This document shows positions 13,578-19,560 of a stretch of DNA of 33,524 nucleotides, in pieces. The translations under genes were made by a program, and so were the position numbers. The number at the start of each line of letters is the position of its first letter. The first letter of the stretch is position 1. The notes beneath the pieces were generated by a model. That model did no database searches. It was not told the origin of the DNA and worked only from the letters and a program-made list of their open reading frames with translations. Source of the DNA: a virus; IMG/VR virus record IMGVR_UViG_3300042887_002682, positions 1 through 33,524 of that record; one strand, written 5' to 3'.

Positions 13578-13607
13578 CCCTCTAGTGTTTAACACTAGGG
13601 GGTTTTT
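13578..13607 (+). terminator. Predicted terminator of unit 3
   Basis: CCCTCTAGTG pairs with CACTAGGGGG around TTTAA, followed by TTTTTC, and ends four bases before element 4. Confidence 0.85.
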
Positions 13608-13610
13608 CGC

Positions 13611-13649
13611 ATAGTTTTTGGATTCGGGGTGCCCGGATCTGGAAACTAT
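13611..13649. repeat. 39-bp element 4
   Basis: Best-paired copy: allowing G-U pairs, all 18 bases of one arm can pair with the other around a GTG loop (inner arms GATTCGGG and CCCGGATC). It lies between convergent units 3 and 4, with a terminator on each side. Confidence 0.9.
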
Positions 13650-13671
13650 AAAACCCCGCCCGAAGGCGGGG
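13650..13671 (-). terminator. Predicted terminator of unit 4
   Basis: CCCCGCC pairs with GGCGGGG around a CGAA loop, and its T tract on the minus strand merges with the end of element 4. Confidence 0.75.
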
Positions 13672-13687
13672 TGATGTTGCTATTGTA

Positions 13688-14563
13688 TTACCAAGCTTTC
13701 CACATAGTCATCCAAGCCTTACAAGCCGCAAGTGTGCCTGTACTAATATTGTGTTTGTTACAGATTTCACTATCACTAACACGTTCTTTCAAATCCGCAT
13801 AGACGGCACTCAATTCGCGTTTATTGAGAACCAATTTAGTCTTATTAAGATTGATCTTTTTGTCTTTCTTTTCGTGAGTAATGAAGTCTTTAACCTGCAA
13901 AGAGCGATTTGTAATAACATTCATGTCATTACTGACACAGATAGTCATCATGGGATTTTGATTTGACACATACTCAAAAGACCAAATCAGTGACAAACCT
14001 AAATCAATAGCCAATCGCAGCAAGTAGCATTGAATGGCATATCCTTTGTTGTATTGATTGGCAACTTCAAGAATCTCAGGGCTAAGATTACTGACAGAAC
14101 GCCAGTGTGTATTGAAAGTAAAAACAAAAGTAGCAGTCTTGCCCTTAGCGGTATTAATTAAATCAAGATTTTGTGTAGTAGGATTACCGCAGAAATCAAA
14201 CCATGCGAAAATGTTTTTGGATTTGAGTTTATTAACACTATCAGCGTTTATGTATTCATTACGATAAGTAATATTAGAACAAGAAAGCATGTATGCGCTA
14301 GTCTTGTTATGCGGAAAGATAGCAGCAACTGGGCGCAAGTTGCTCTGATACTCACTGCTGTCACATTCAAACAGTGACATTTCAAGACCATATCCGTTTG
14401 TAGTAAACGTATTAGAATAGTCTCTGTGATTAACAACGTATTTCTCAAACTCCCACGAAGAACCGGGGAGTGATATGACACTAATGTCTATTTTGTTTTG
14501 CGCGAAAGCGTCATAGGCTTTGCAAACGAGGTGGCGGATAGCGTTTTTAACTGTGTTATTCAT
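13688..14563 (-). CDS. Hypothetical protein with a C-terminal helix-turn-helix-like end (291 aa)
   Basis: Single gene of unit 4. ATG 14563 fits the promoter; an upstream TTG would overlap the -10. The central part has a hydrophobic strand followed by WFDFCGNPTTQNLDL and ATFVFTFNTHWR, suggesting an alpha/beta fold with a conserved glycine-cysteine site. The last 40 residues (RVSDSEICNKHNISTGTLAA) look like a helix-turn-helix. It is AT-rich. No named family; a methyltransferase-like or other nucleic-acid enzyme fold is possible but unproven. Confidence 0.7.
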   Translation of the reverse strand: MNNTVKNAIRHLVCKAYDAFAQNKIDISVISLPGSSWEFEKYVVNHRDYSNTFTTNGYGLEMSLFECDSSEYQSNLRPVAAIFPHNKTSAYMLSCSNITYRNEYINADSVNKLKSKNIFAWFDFCGNPTTQNLDLINTAKGKTATFVFTFNTHWRSVSNLSPEILEVANQYNKGYAIQCYLLRLAIDLGLSLIWSFEYVSNQNPMMTICVSNDMNVITNRSLQVKDFITHEKKDKKINLNKTKLVLNKRELSAVYADLKERVSDSEICNKHNISTGTLAACKAWMTMWKAW

Positions 14564-14571
14564 ACGCCCCA

Positions 14572-14600
14572 ACAGTAGCCCTTGAAAGGGAAAGCGTCAA
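14572..14600 (-). promoter_or_regulatory. Leaderless promoter of unit 4
   Basis: On the minus strand TTGACG, 17 bases, TACTGT, then eight bases to ATG 14563. Confidence 0.65.
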
Positions 14601-14627
14601 TGGAAATGATCACTTTTCTTGCAAGGG

Positions 14628-14666
14628 ATAGTTTTTTCCTTCGGGGTGCCCGATTCCAGAAACTAT
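14628..14666. repeat. 39-bp element 5
   Basis: Right half is the same as that of element 10 except one base, while the left half (TTTTTTCCTTCGGG) differs. Centre GGGGTGCCC. Confidence 0.85.
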
Positions 14667-14667
14667 G

Positions 14668-14688
14668 AAAAACCCCGCCGAAGCGGGG
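14668..14688 (-). terminator. Predicted terminator of unit 5
   Basis: CCCCGC pairs with GCGGGG around CGAA, with an A tract (T tract on the minus strand) touching element 5. Confidence 0.75.
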
Positions 14689-14695
14689 TTGTGAT

Positions 14696-14884
14696 TTAAT
14701 CTCTTTGTATAATAGTTTTAAGGGCTTGTTTCCCTTTTTCTATTGAATCAATATCTAAATGATACAATTTATGCCAGTCTTCATGTTTTAATGACATTAG
14801 CTCTTTGATACGGCGTTCTGCGTTATTTAGTGCTACACGGAGTTCTACTACTTCTTGTATTGTTATTTTTAATTCTGCACTCAT
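14696..14884 (-). CDS. Small coiled-coil protein (62 aa)
   Basis: Last of the unit 5 genes. Mostly helical (ITIQEVVELRVALNNAERRI) with heptad-like spacing. It overlaps the preceding gene by four bases (ATGA), so the two are coupled. No family recognised. Confidence 0.65.
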   Translation of the reverse strand: MSAELKITIQEVVELRVALNNAERRIKELMSLKHEDWHKLYHLDIDSIEKGKQALKTIIQRD

Positions 14885-15162
14885 GCTGTTCTTAGGTTAT
14901 TATTGAATCTATAGTAATTGCCAACGCTTTTGAGATAGTAATCGAAGTCTTTAATCAACTTATAGTGAATAGAATATTTGTAATTCCTTTTCTTGGCTTC
15001 GTCAATGAAGATAGAAGCATCACAGTCTTCCTCTAAGTAAGCAAAGTCTCTTGTTCTATAACTATACTCTGATATTAAGATATCAATATTCCAGTCTTCA
15101 AGCAATTTATGAGGAACGCGAAGCCAACCGTGGCCGGGGTCAGAAAGAAAAGTGAGTTCCAT
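14881..15162 (-). CDS. Conserved phage protein of unknown function (93 aa)
   Basis: Starts MELTFLSDPGHGWLRVPHKL and contains YLEEDCDASIFIDEAK, a pattern I recognise from uncharacterised small phage proteins. The ATG at 15162 is chosen over an upstream start at 15213 that would overlap the membrane peptide. It follows a short single-span peptide gene and precedes a coiled-coil gene in the same unit. Confidence 0.75.
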   Translation of the reverse strand: MELTFLSDPGHGWLRVPHKLLEDWNIDILISEYSYRTRDFAYLEEDCDASIFIDEAKKRNYKYSIHYKLIKDFDYYLKSVGNYYRFNNNLRTA

Positions 15163-15166
15163 ATTA

Positions 15167-15268
15167 TTAAAAGATAATATTGTAAACCACAGTAACACTA
15201 ACAACAGTAGCAATGACGAGTAATGTAATTACAGTATTTATGATTCTATCAAAGGTTTTGTTGCTCAT
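15167..15268 (-). CDS. Single-span membrane peptide (33 aa)
   Basis: Begins MSNKTFDRIINT, then a hydrophobic stretch (VITLLVIATVVSVTVVY) and ends NIIF. It lies four bases after the lysozyme-like gene and four bases before the next start, the tight spacing of real genes here. A membrane peptide beside a cell-wall enzyme suggests a lysis accessory role, but this is inference. Confidence 0.55.
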   Translation of the reverse strand: MSNKTFDRIINTVITLLVIATVVSVTVVYNIIF

Positions 15269-15272
15269 ATTA

Positions 15273-15665
15273 TTACAAGTGTTTTTTGATTTTATTCCAG
15301 TATTTATCAGTATCTTTTTTGCGCCAATTAGGACCGCCATTATGCAAGCGAGCCAAAGTCTCTATGTCATTATTGGCAAAAGCTTTAGGCTCATATCGCA
15401 TAAAGTAACGCTCACAGACCTTACGGGCGACCGCAGGGTCATACACCTGACTATGCGCCCCCTTGACTCCAGCGTCAAGAAAATACATGGGGCGGATTTG
15501 GTAAATTCCAAGGGCAGTTTCCTTGGCGTTGATTGCCTTGGGATTGCCTGAAGATTCAACTTGGGCCATTGCGCGAAACAAGTCTTCCTTCGTGCCGTGG
15601 TTGCGGCGGGAAAACCCAAGGGTTACAAGGGCGACGACAAATAGAGACAAAGTGATTTTGTTCAT
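15273..15665 (-). CDS. Secreted lysozyme-like or transglycosylase-like protein
   Basis: 130 residues. Starts with a signal-peptide-like segment (MNKITLSLFVVALVTLGFS). The catalytic region reads FRAMAQVESSGNPKAIN, with Glu37 in the position of the catalytic acid of lytic transglycosylases, followed by ALGIYQIRPMYF and later ARLHNGGPN, both usual in the SLT/lysozyme fold. It would cut peptidoglycan outside the membrane, as endolysin or ejection enzyme. First gene of unit 5; a membrane peptide follows it. Its minus-strand promoter is seven bases upstream. Confidence 0.82.
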   Translation of the reverse strand: MNKITLSLFVVALVTLGFSRRNHGTKEDLFRAMAQVESSGNPKAINAKETALGIYQIRPMYFLDAGVKGAHSQVYDPAVARKVCERYFMRYEPKAFANNDIETLARLHNGGPNWRKKDTDKYWNKIKKHL

Positions 15666-15672
15666 GTGAGAG

Positions 15673-15700
15673 AAAATATCAGATTCTTGGAGAGTGTCAA
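15673..15700 (-). promoter_or_regulatory. Leaderless promoter of unit 5
   Basis: Minus strand TTGACA, 16 bases, TATTTT, then seven bases to ATG 15665. Confidence 0.7.
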
Positions 15701-15718
15701 AGATTTTTTTTCGATTTG

Positions 15719-15757
15719 ATAGTTTTTTGATTCGGGGAGGCCAATTTCGGAAACTAT
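15719..15757. repeat. 39-bp element 6
   Basis: Centre GGGGAGGCC, a variant core. Outer arms keep ATAGTTT/AAACTAT. Inner arms pair poorly except GG/CC and scattered bases. Confidence 0.85.
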
Positions 15758-15759
15758 GA

Positions 15760-15778
15760 AAGCCCCGCCGGGGCGGGG
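15760..15778 (-). terminator. Predicted terminator of unit 6
   Basis: CCCCGCC pairs with GGCGGGG with a two-base gap, next to element 6. Confidence 0.65.
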
Positions 15779-15785
15779 TTACTAT

Positions 15786-15980
15786 TTATTTGAAGTTTAC
15801 AATACTACGTCCACTCTGTAGTAGTATAATGCAAATCGGCGGAACAGTTGCGCCTGTATCTAAAAGAGCCTTTATGTAAGTACGTTCTGCAAGTTTTCCG
15901 CTTCTGGTATCGGGCTTTATACTATCACCCATCCATTCTTTTAAGTTAGCTTGTATCTGTTGAAGTGTGAGAGCTTTCAT
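15786..15980 (-). CDS. Hypothetical protein (64 aa)
   Basis: Third gene of unit 6, overlapping the previous stop by four bases. N-terminal helix (LQQIQANLKEWMGDSI), then a threonine and glycine turn (ALLDTGATVPPI). AT-rich. No family recognised. Confidence 0.6.
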   Translation of the reverse strand: MKALTLQQIQANLKEWMGDSIKPDTRSGKLAERTYIKALLDTGATVPPICIILLQSGRSIVNFK

Positions 15981-16159
15981 TTGCTTTTAAGGATTTCTTT
16001 TAGTGTTACAATTCTTATATGACTATAGTGTGCGTTTTTAGGGAAAGGATTTGGGTGTTTAATCTTCCAAAGGTTTTGTAAGTAATTGATTTCTGATTGG
16101 ATTTCTTCTTTTGATTTATCAGTAGCCCAACACTCGGCAGCATAGACAGATTCTCTCAT
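15977..16159 (-). CDS. Hypothetical protein (60 aa)
   Basis: Second gene of unit 6, two bases after the DUF2958 gene. Starts MRESVYAAECWATDKSKEEI; helical, then H and P rich (KHPNPFPKNAHYSH), with a helical end. AT-rich, unlike the GC-rich DUF2958 gene that precedes it in the same unit, so the unit itself is a composite. Confidence 0.6.
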   Translation of the reverse strand: MRESVYAAECWATDKSKEEIQSEINYLQNLWKIKHPNPFPKNAHYSHIRIVTLKEILKSK

Positions 16160-16161
16160 AA

Positions 16162-16467
16162 TTAAACAGCCGCGAGGGTTTCAAGTTCAAAGTAATTCAC
16201 GCCTTCCTTGGGTTGCCAGTACAAGTCACGCTCAATGGTCATTCCAAGCGGTCCCTTGATTGCTTCCAATTCTTCCACGGAAGCGATCCCGCCCCATTCA
16301 ACGCAACCCATGCCCAAGTCAGCGAACCCGTAAAGGATGCCACCTTCGATCCCAGTGATCAACCAAGTAACGGCACCCCACGGGGTGAAAAGCTTACAAA
16401 TGGGGACCATGCCGTCAGAACCGGCCTTGTTGAGTTTTTCGGTAAGTTGTTTCGTCATCAATTTCAT
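16162..16467 (-). CDS. DUF2958 family protein
   Basis: 101 residues, the normal size. Family pattern: MKLMTKQLTEKL at the start, KLFTPWGAVTWLITG, LYGFADLGMGCVEWG, then VEELEAIKGPLGMTIERDLYW. DUF2958 proteins are found in phages and plasmids; activity unknown. ATG 16467 (not the more upstream 16593) matches a promoter at the seven-base distance. First gene of unit 6 and clearly GC-rich. Confidence 0.85.
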   Translation of the reverse strand: MKLMTKQLTEKLNKAGSDGMVPICKLFTPWGAVTWLITGIEGGILYGFADLGMGCVEWGGIASVEELEAIKGPLGMTIERDLYWQPKEGVNYFELETLAAV

Positions 16468-16474
16468 CGGGGAC

Positions 16475-16503
16475 AAGTTAATAGAATCGGCGTTGATTGT
16501 CAA
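16475..16503 (-). promoter_or_regulatory. Leaderless promoter of unit 6
   Basis: Minus strand TTGACA, 17 bases, TAACTT, then GTCCCCG and ATG 16467. Confidence 0.72.
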
Positions 16504-16521
16504 AAAGAAAAATCGTTTTTC

Positions 16522-16560
16522 ATAGTTTTTTTGTTGGGGGTGCCCATTGCCCGAAACTAT
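16522..16560. repeat. 39-bp element 7
   Basis: Inner arms TGGG and CCCA around GGTG; the outer arms are ATAGTTT/AAACTAT. The middle of the stem does not pair. Confidence 0.85.
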
Positions 16561-16623
16561 CGAAAGGATTCGCGTCTGTTTCATGAGGGTCAAAACCCAA
16601 AAGAGAACAAGTCTTATTCTCTT

Positions 16624-16655
16624 AGAAAAAACCCTGCCGCAGGATCTCCCTGCGT
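16624..16655 (-). terminator. Predicted terminator of unit 7
   Basis: On the minus strand CGCAGG pairs with CCTGCG and a TTTTTT tract follows. This hairpin is also the first copy of a repeated sequence. Confidence 0.55.
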
Positions 16656-16736
16656 ACCATTTGACGCGAACCCAATCTAAAAAGCGGTGTTTCTAAAGGT
16701 TCAACTAACCCGCCGCAGGGTCTCCCTGCGTACCAT
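16636..16736. repeat. Duplicated 25-bp hairpin sequence
   Basis: GCCGCAGG-TCTCCCTGCGTACCAT occurs at 16636-16660 and 16712-16736 with one difference; each copy folds (CGCAGGG with CCCTGCG). The 51 bases between are not repeated. The second copy lacks a T tract. Confidence 0.65.
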
Positions 16737-16759
16737 GCCGCTTGTGCCTTAACCCGCCC

Positions 16760-16960
16760 TCACTTCGACTTCGAAGGGGGCAAAATTTGTTTGAAATGAA
16801 TCAGACCACCGGAGAGGTCACGAATCAACTCGCGCTCCACACTAGTGATGGTTTTCTTTCCCGTCAAGCGGTAAATGATGTTTGCGTCACCTTCGTTGGC
16901 AACGTACTCGCGCAGGTTGCCGTAGACTTCGCGGTTGTAAAATTCAATCGTTTTGCTCAT
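16760..16960 (-). CDS. Small conserved phage protein (66 aa)
   Basis: Starts MSKTIEFYNREVYGNLREYV; NREVYGNxxxY, then LTGKKTITSVERELIRDL. I recognise this as an uncharacterised phage protein pattern. Single gene of unit 7, GC-rich. The start is set by a promoter nine bases upstream. Confidence 0.7.
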   Translation of the reverse strand: MSKTIEFYNREVYGNLREYVANEGDANIIYRLTGKKTITSVERELIRDLSGGLIHFKQILPPSKSK

Positions 16961-16969
16961 GACCCCTAC

Positions 16970-16997
16970 AGATTAAACTTTGGCCCGAAAGAGTCAA
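16970..16997 (-). promoter_or_regulatory. Leaderless promoter of unit 7
   Basis: Minus strand TTGACT, 16 bases, TAATCT, nine bases to ATG 16960. Confidence 0.6.
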
Positions 16998-17038
16998 ATA
17001 AAAAACCAAAAATCTTTTTCTTCGCGGGAGCGAAGGGG

Positions 17039-17077
17039 ATAGTTTTTGCGTCTGGGGTGCCCCGTTCTGGAAACTAT
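17039..17077. repeat. 39-bp element 8
   Basis: Centre GGGGTGCCCC. Right half ends CTGGAAACTAT as in element 4; left half (TTTTTGCGTCTGGG) differs. Confidence 0.85.
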
Positions 17078-17079
17078 GA

Positions 17080-17097
17080 AGCCCCGCCGAAGCGGGG
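17080..17097 (-). terminator. Predicted terminator of unit 8
   Basis: CCCCGC pairs with GCGGGG around CGAA, next to element 8. Confidence 0.65.
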
Positions 17098-17106
17098 TGA
17101 GTTTTT

Positions 17107-17385
17107 TCAGTAAATCATCTTGACTTTTCCCCAAGCCGAGTCTTCAAGGACTTGGTTCAACTTGTCAATGGTTTTCTTCTTCTCTTCTTCGCCGATGATG
17201 CCGTTCATGAAGTAGCGAACGTCGGAGCGATAGGCCATAAGCTGGACGCGCATTTCCAGAAAAATGTCTTGACTGACTTGCACTTGGGTTGTGGGGACTT
17301 CGGCGACGGGAGTTTCCTCCGTGGGCGCAATGGCGATGAGGTCGCGGAGGTCGCTGGCGGTGTCGATGTGTTGGTGTTGATTCAT
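17107..17385 (-). CDS. Hypothetical protein (92 aa)
   Basis: Single gene of unit 8, GC-rich. Acidic, proline and threonine rich linker (APTEETPVAEVPTTQ) after an N-terminal histidine-rich start, then a helical region (EEEKKKTIDKLNQVLED). No family recognised. The start is set by a promoter nine bases upstream. Confidence 0.65.
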   Translation of the reverse strand: MNQHQHIDTASDLRDLIAIAPTEETPVAEVPTTQVQVSQDIFLEMRVQLMAYRSDVRYFMNGIIGEEEKKKTIDKLNQVLEDSAWGKVKMIY

Positions 17386-17394
17386 GACGGGGAC

Positions 17395-17422
17395 AAGTTA
17401 TCAGATTGGCGGCAGTTGTCAA
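17395..17422 (-). promoter_or_regulatory. Leaderless promoter of unit 8
   Basis: Minus strand TTGACA, 16 bases, TAACTT, then GTCCCCGTC and ATG 17385. Nearly the same box and start as unit 6. Confidence 0.7.
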
Positions 17423-17494
17423 AAAATATTCCAATTTGACGCAAATAAAGTGCAAATAAAGAGCTTGACAAGGCTTGCCGCCTATGCTCTCGGC

Positions 17495-17533
17495 ATAGTT
17501 TTTGGATCTGGGCAGCCCAAAACGGGAAACTAT
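17495..17533. repeat. 39-bp element 9
   Basis: Left 18 bases are identical to those of element 10; the right half is different. Centre GGGCAGCCC pairs TGGG/CCCA. It lies between divergent units 8 and 9. Confidence 0.85.
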
Positions 17534-17628
17534 CGATTAGGTATCAAAATTGGTCAAAAATACCTGTTTACTCCTTCCGTGGGCGTGGTAAGCTTCAGTG
17601 TCGGACTGTTCTTATTTATAAACACAAC

Positions 17629-17826
17629 ATGAGTACTAATACAAAAACCACAATCAAGTTTAGTGATTTAGAGGAAGTGATTATCACTAACTCTGGAACC
17701 GCCAATGCGTATGTCGATTCCGCTTTTCATAAACAATTGAATCGCGATTTAACAGAAGCTGAGTGTGATAGTATCACTGATTTATACTTTCAGGAATTGT
17801 ACGAATTGCATCTCAGCCGCTTCTGA
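17629..17826 (+). CDS. Small phage protein (65 aa)
   Basis: First gene of unit 9. Starts MSTNTKTTIKFSDLEEVI; LNRDLTEAECDSITDLYFQ is a helical block with conserved acids seen in uncharacterised phage proteins. AT-rich. Upstream is TATTTATAAACACAAC, which resembles the TATAAATA-type sequence of unit 13. Confidence 0.65.
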   Translation: MSTNTKTTIKFSDLEEVIITNSGTANAYVDSAFHKQLNRDLTEAECDSITDLYFQELYELHLSRF

Positions 17827-17834
17827 TAAATCAT

Positions 17835-18092
17835 ATGCATCTCATTCCTATTGTAAACGGAACCCTTAAAAACAAAGGGAATCTCAGTGTTTGTAACTCC
17901 AAAATTAATGTGTTTGGTTCTGATATTGCTGTTGAAGTGATATTCGATTATGATCTCGAAACTCGCCAACAGTATGTCAGTATCGTTGCTTATGATAAAT
18001 CAGTGTTTGATGCTGATTCTATCACTGAGATTGACGAATACATTCTGACAAACGCTATTGACAAATGGAATCAATACATAAATGAACCATAA
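17835..18092 (+). CDS. Hypothetical protein (85 aa)
   Basis: Second gene of unit 9, eight bases after the first. Beta-rich and acidic (SDIAVEVIFDYDLETRQQYV). AT-rich. No motif recognised. Confidence 0.6.
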   Translation: MHLIPIVNGTLKNKGNLSVCNSKINVFGSDIAVEVIFDYDLETRQQYVSIVAYDKSVFDADSITEIDEYILTNAIDKWNQYINEP

Positions 18093-18110
18093 ATAGTAAT
18101 ACCACAAGAG

Positions 18111-18140
18111 ACCCGCTGTAGCAATACGGCGGGTTTTTTT
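18111..18140 (+). terminator. Predicted terminator of unit 9
   Basis: ACCCGC and GCGGGT with an outer T-rich tail (TTTTTTT). Confidence 0.8.
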
Positions 18141-18144
18141 GTGT

Positions 18145-18214
18145 CAAATATTAATCAAATGTTCTGCAAATAATAACCAAATATAAATAAAGAATAGTGA
18201 TTTATCACTGATTT
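18145..18214 (+). repeat. Left-flank repeat of element 10
   Basis: CAAATATTAA block, then AGTGATTTATCACTGATTT (18196-18214) just before element 10. The same two blocks occur at 20030 and 20080-20098, left of element 13. Confidence 0.6.
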
Positions 18215-18235
18215 ATCACTATTTCATAGTTTTTG

Positions 18236-18274
18236 GATCTGGGGTGCCCGATTTCAGAAACTATCCCGAAGCAA
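18236..18274. repeat. 39-bp element 10
   Basis: Shares its left half with element 9 and its right half (one mismatch) with element 5. Centre GGGGTGCCC. Confidence 0.9.
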
Positions 18275-18277
18275 ATC

Positions 18278-18329
18278 TCATACCAAAGCCAATTGTTAAA
18301 TTCTGGTGACAAATCACTTTTGCCCTTGA
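18278..18329 (+). repeat. Shared leader right of element 10
   Basis: Aligns without gaps to the sequence right of element 12 for over 50 bases (GAAGCAA, ATTGTTAAATTC, GTGACAAATCACTTT). A looser relative lies at about 21239-21300. Probably a promoter or leader region. Confidence 0.6.
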
Positions 18330-18383
18330 TTTGAGATGAAAAGTCAGTGACAATGTGCGCGACGGTAAAAACCATAAAAAACT

Positions 18384-18593
18384 ATGTATCAAACCACTGC
18401 CGCCCAAAGCAAAGCCGAAACCGCCCTTGGCAAGAAAGGGTTTCGTTTCTCGACTTGGCTTCCGTTTGAACCGGATGCCAACAATCAACCGGCGCAAGGC
18501 ACTGAACACCTTGGAACAATTGTAATGGTTAAACGTGTCACTCGGTTCTCCACTGAGTATCGCGAAATCGAACCCGATGGTTCTATAAACTAA
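18384..18593 (+). CDS. Small phage protein (69 aa)
   Basis: First gene of unit 10. Starts MYQTTAAQSKAETALGKKGF with later VKRVTRFSTEYREIEPDG. It belongs to a pattern I associate with uncharacterised phage proteins; GC content moderate. Leader of about 110 bases. Confidence 0.65.
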   Translation: MYQTTAAQSKAETALGKKGFRFSTWLPFEPDANNQPAQGTEHLGTIVMVKRVTRFSTEYREIEPDGSIN

Positions 18594-18612
18594 ATCACTA
18601 TCTAATAACAAT

Positions 18613-18816
18613 ATGGCTTGTGAAGATTATCCGTGTTGTGGGCACGAAGCTGGCGGTTGCCCCGTCATCGACGAAAACGGCGCAGAGCGTTTCCATTGCG
18701 CCCGTTGCAGCGTTTTGATGCCCCCGAAGGCACGGAGCGCGGTTTGCCAACCCTGCCATTCTGAGTGGCAGCGCGGGTGGGACGAAGACCCCACTGGGCA
18801 AGATTCTGATTGGTGA
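18613..18816 (+). CDS. Zinc-binding small protein (67 aa)
   Basis: Starts MACEDYPCCGHEAGGCP; further CARCSVLMPP and CQPC follow. The four cysteine pairs make one or two zinc sites likely. This resembles a small phage zinc protein family of unknown role. Second gene of unit 10, GC-rich compared with the flanking DNA. Confidence 0.75.
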   Translation: MACEDYPCCGHEAGGCPVIDENGAERFHCARCSVLMPPKARSAVCQPCHSEWQRGWDEDPTGQDSDW

Positions 18817-18835
18817 AATAGTGATAAATAAACAG

Positions 18836-18865
18836 CCCCGTTGTATTAGTACAGCGGGGTTTTTT
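18836..18865 (+). terminator. Predicted terminator of unit 10
   Basis: CCCCG-TGT pairs with ACA-CGGGG, followed by TTTTTT that runs straight into element 11. Confidence 0.8.
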
Positions 18866-18904
18866 ATAGTTTTCGCTTTTGGGCAGGTCAAAAAGAAAAA
18901 CTAT
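18866..18904. repeat. 39-bp element 11
   Basis: Inner arms TTTTG and CAAAA; centre GGGCAGGTC is the most divergent. Left half shares CTTTTGGG with element 12. Confidence 0.85.
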
Positions 18905-18913
18905 CAAATTGAT

Positions 18914-18941
18914 TTGCAATCTCATTCCCGTCAGCTACCCT
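18914..18941 (+). promoter_or_regulatory. Leaderless promoter of unit 11
   Basis: TTGCAA, 16 bases, TACCCT, nine bases to ATG 18951. Spacer TCTCAT-CCC matches that of unit 2. Confidence 0.6.
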
Positions 18942-18950
18942 TTGGGCACC

Positions 18951-19367
18951 ATGAGTTCCTCCTCCTGCCCCGCCACTACCGCCGCCACCCTCGCGCTCGC
19001 GCATGAGGTGAAGGCTGTCATTCAACAAATCAACGATTGCGCTAATAACATAACAAATGCTAATTTCCATTCTGCTAGTGATATTGCTTTGGAGCTTGAT
19101 AAGATCAATTGCAGACTAGCTTCTGTTTGTCACTCACTTGGATTGAAAGATCTTTCTGATAGTATTAAAGTGGGAGACAAGTTTTTGCATTTTGGTTTCT
19201 ATCGCCCCCGTACTTGTATAGTTAATTCTATACATGGATCTACTGTTTATTGGAAGACTAATGATAATCCTGAATTGACTAGGTGCGGAAGTTCTTGCAT
19301 TAGTTCTTTTGAATTGCGTGAAATGCGCCCCTTTATTGGTAAAGAATGGACATTGAAATGGGACTAA
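18951..19367 (+). CDS. Hypothetical protein (138 aa)
   Basis: Single gene of unit 11. N-terminal Ser/Cys/Ala-rich segment, GC-rich, then helical (ALAHEVKAVIQQINDCANNI) and AT-rich from about residue 25, so the gene is a composition hybrid. The C-terminal half (SIKVGDKFLHFGF and RTCIVNSIHGSTVYW) is beta-rich, like a small SH3-type barrel. Role unknown. Confidence 0.65.
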   Translation: MSSSSCPATTAATLALAHEVKAVIQQINDCANNITNANFHSASDIALELDKINCRLASVCHSLGLKDLSDSIKVGDKFLHFGFYRPRTCIVNSIHGSTVYWKTNDNPELTRCGSSCISSFELREMRPFIGKEWTLKWD

Positions 19368-19396
19368 CTTTGTTAAATAGATAACAAATAACATAA

Positions 19397-19425
19397 CTCC
19401 GTTATACTACTATAGCGGAGTTTTT
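19397..19425 (+). terminator. Predicted terminator of unit 11
   Basis: CTCCG-TAT pairs with ATA-CGGAG, followed by TTTTT, which abuts element 12. Confidence 0.8.
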
Positions 19426-19464
19426 ATAGTTTTTGCTTTTGGGGTGCCAAAATCGGAAAACTAT
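19426..19464. repeat. 39-bp element 12
   Basis: Inner arms TTTTGG and CCAAAA around GGTG, a perfect six-base inner stem. Outer arms ATAGTTTT/AAAACTAT. Confidence 0.9.
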
Positions 19465-19525
19465 GGTGAAGCAAGGACCATGCCAAGTGCGATTGTTAAA
19501 TTCCTGTGACAAATCACTTTCGCCC

Positions 19526-19553
19526 TTGTTTTCCCTTGTGCGGGTGTTATGGT
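19526..19553 (+). promoter_or_regulatory. Leaderless promoter of unit 12
   Basis: TTGTTT, 16 bases, TATGGT, seven bases to ATG 19561. Confidence 0.5.
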
Positions 19554-19560
19554 GTGGACG

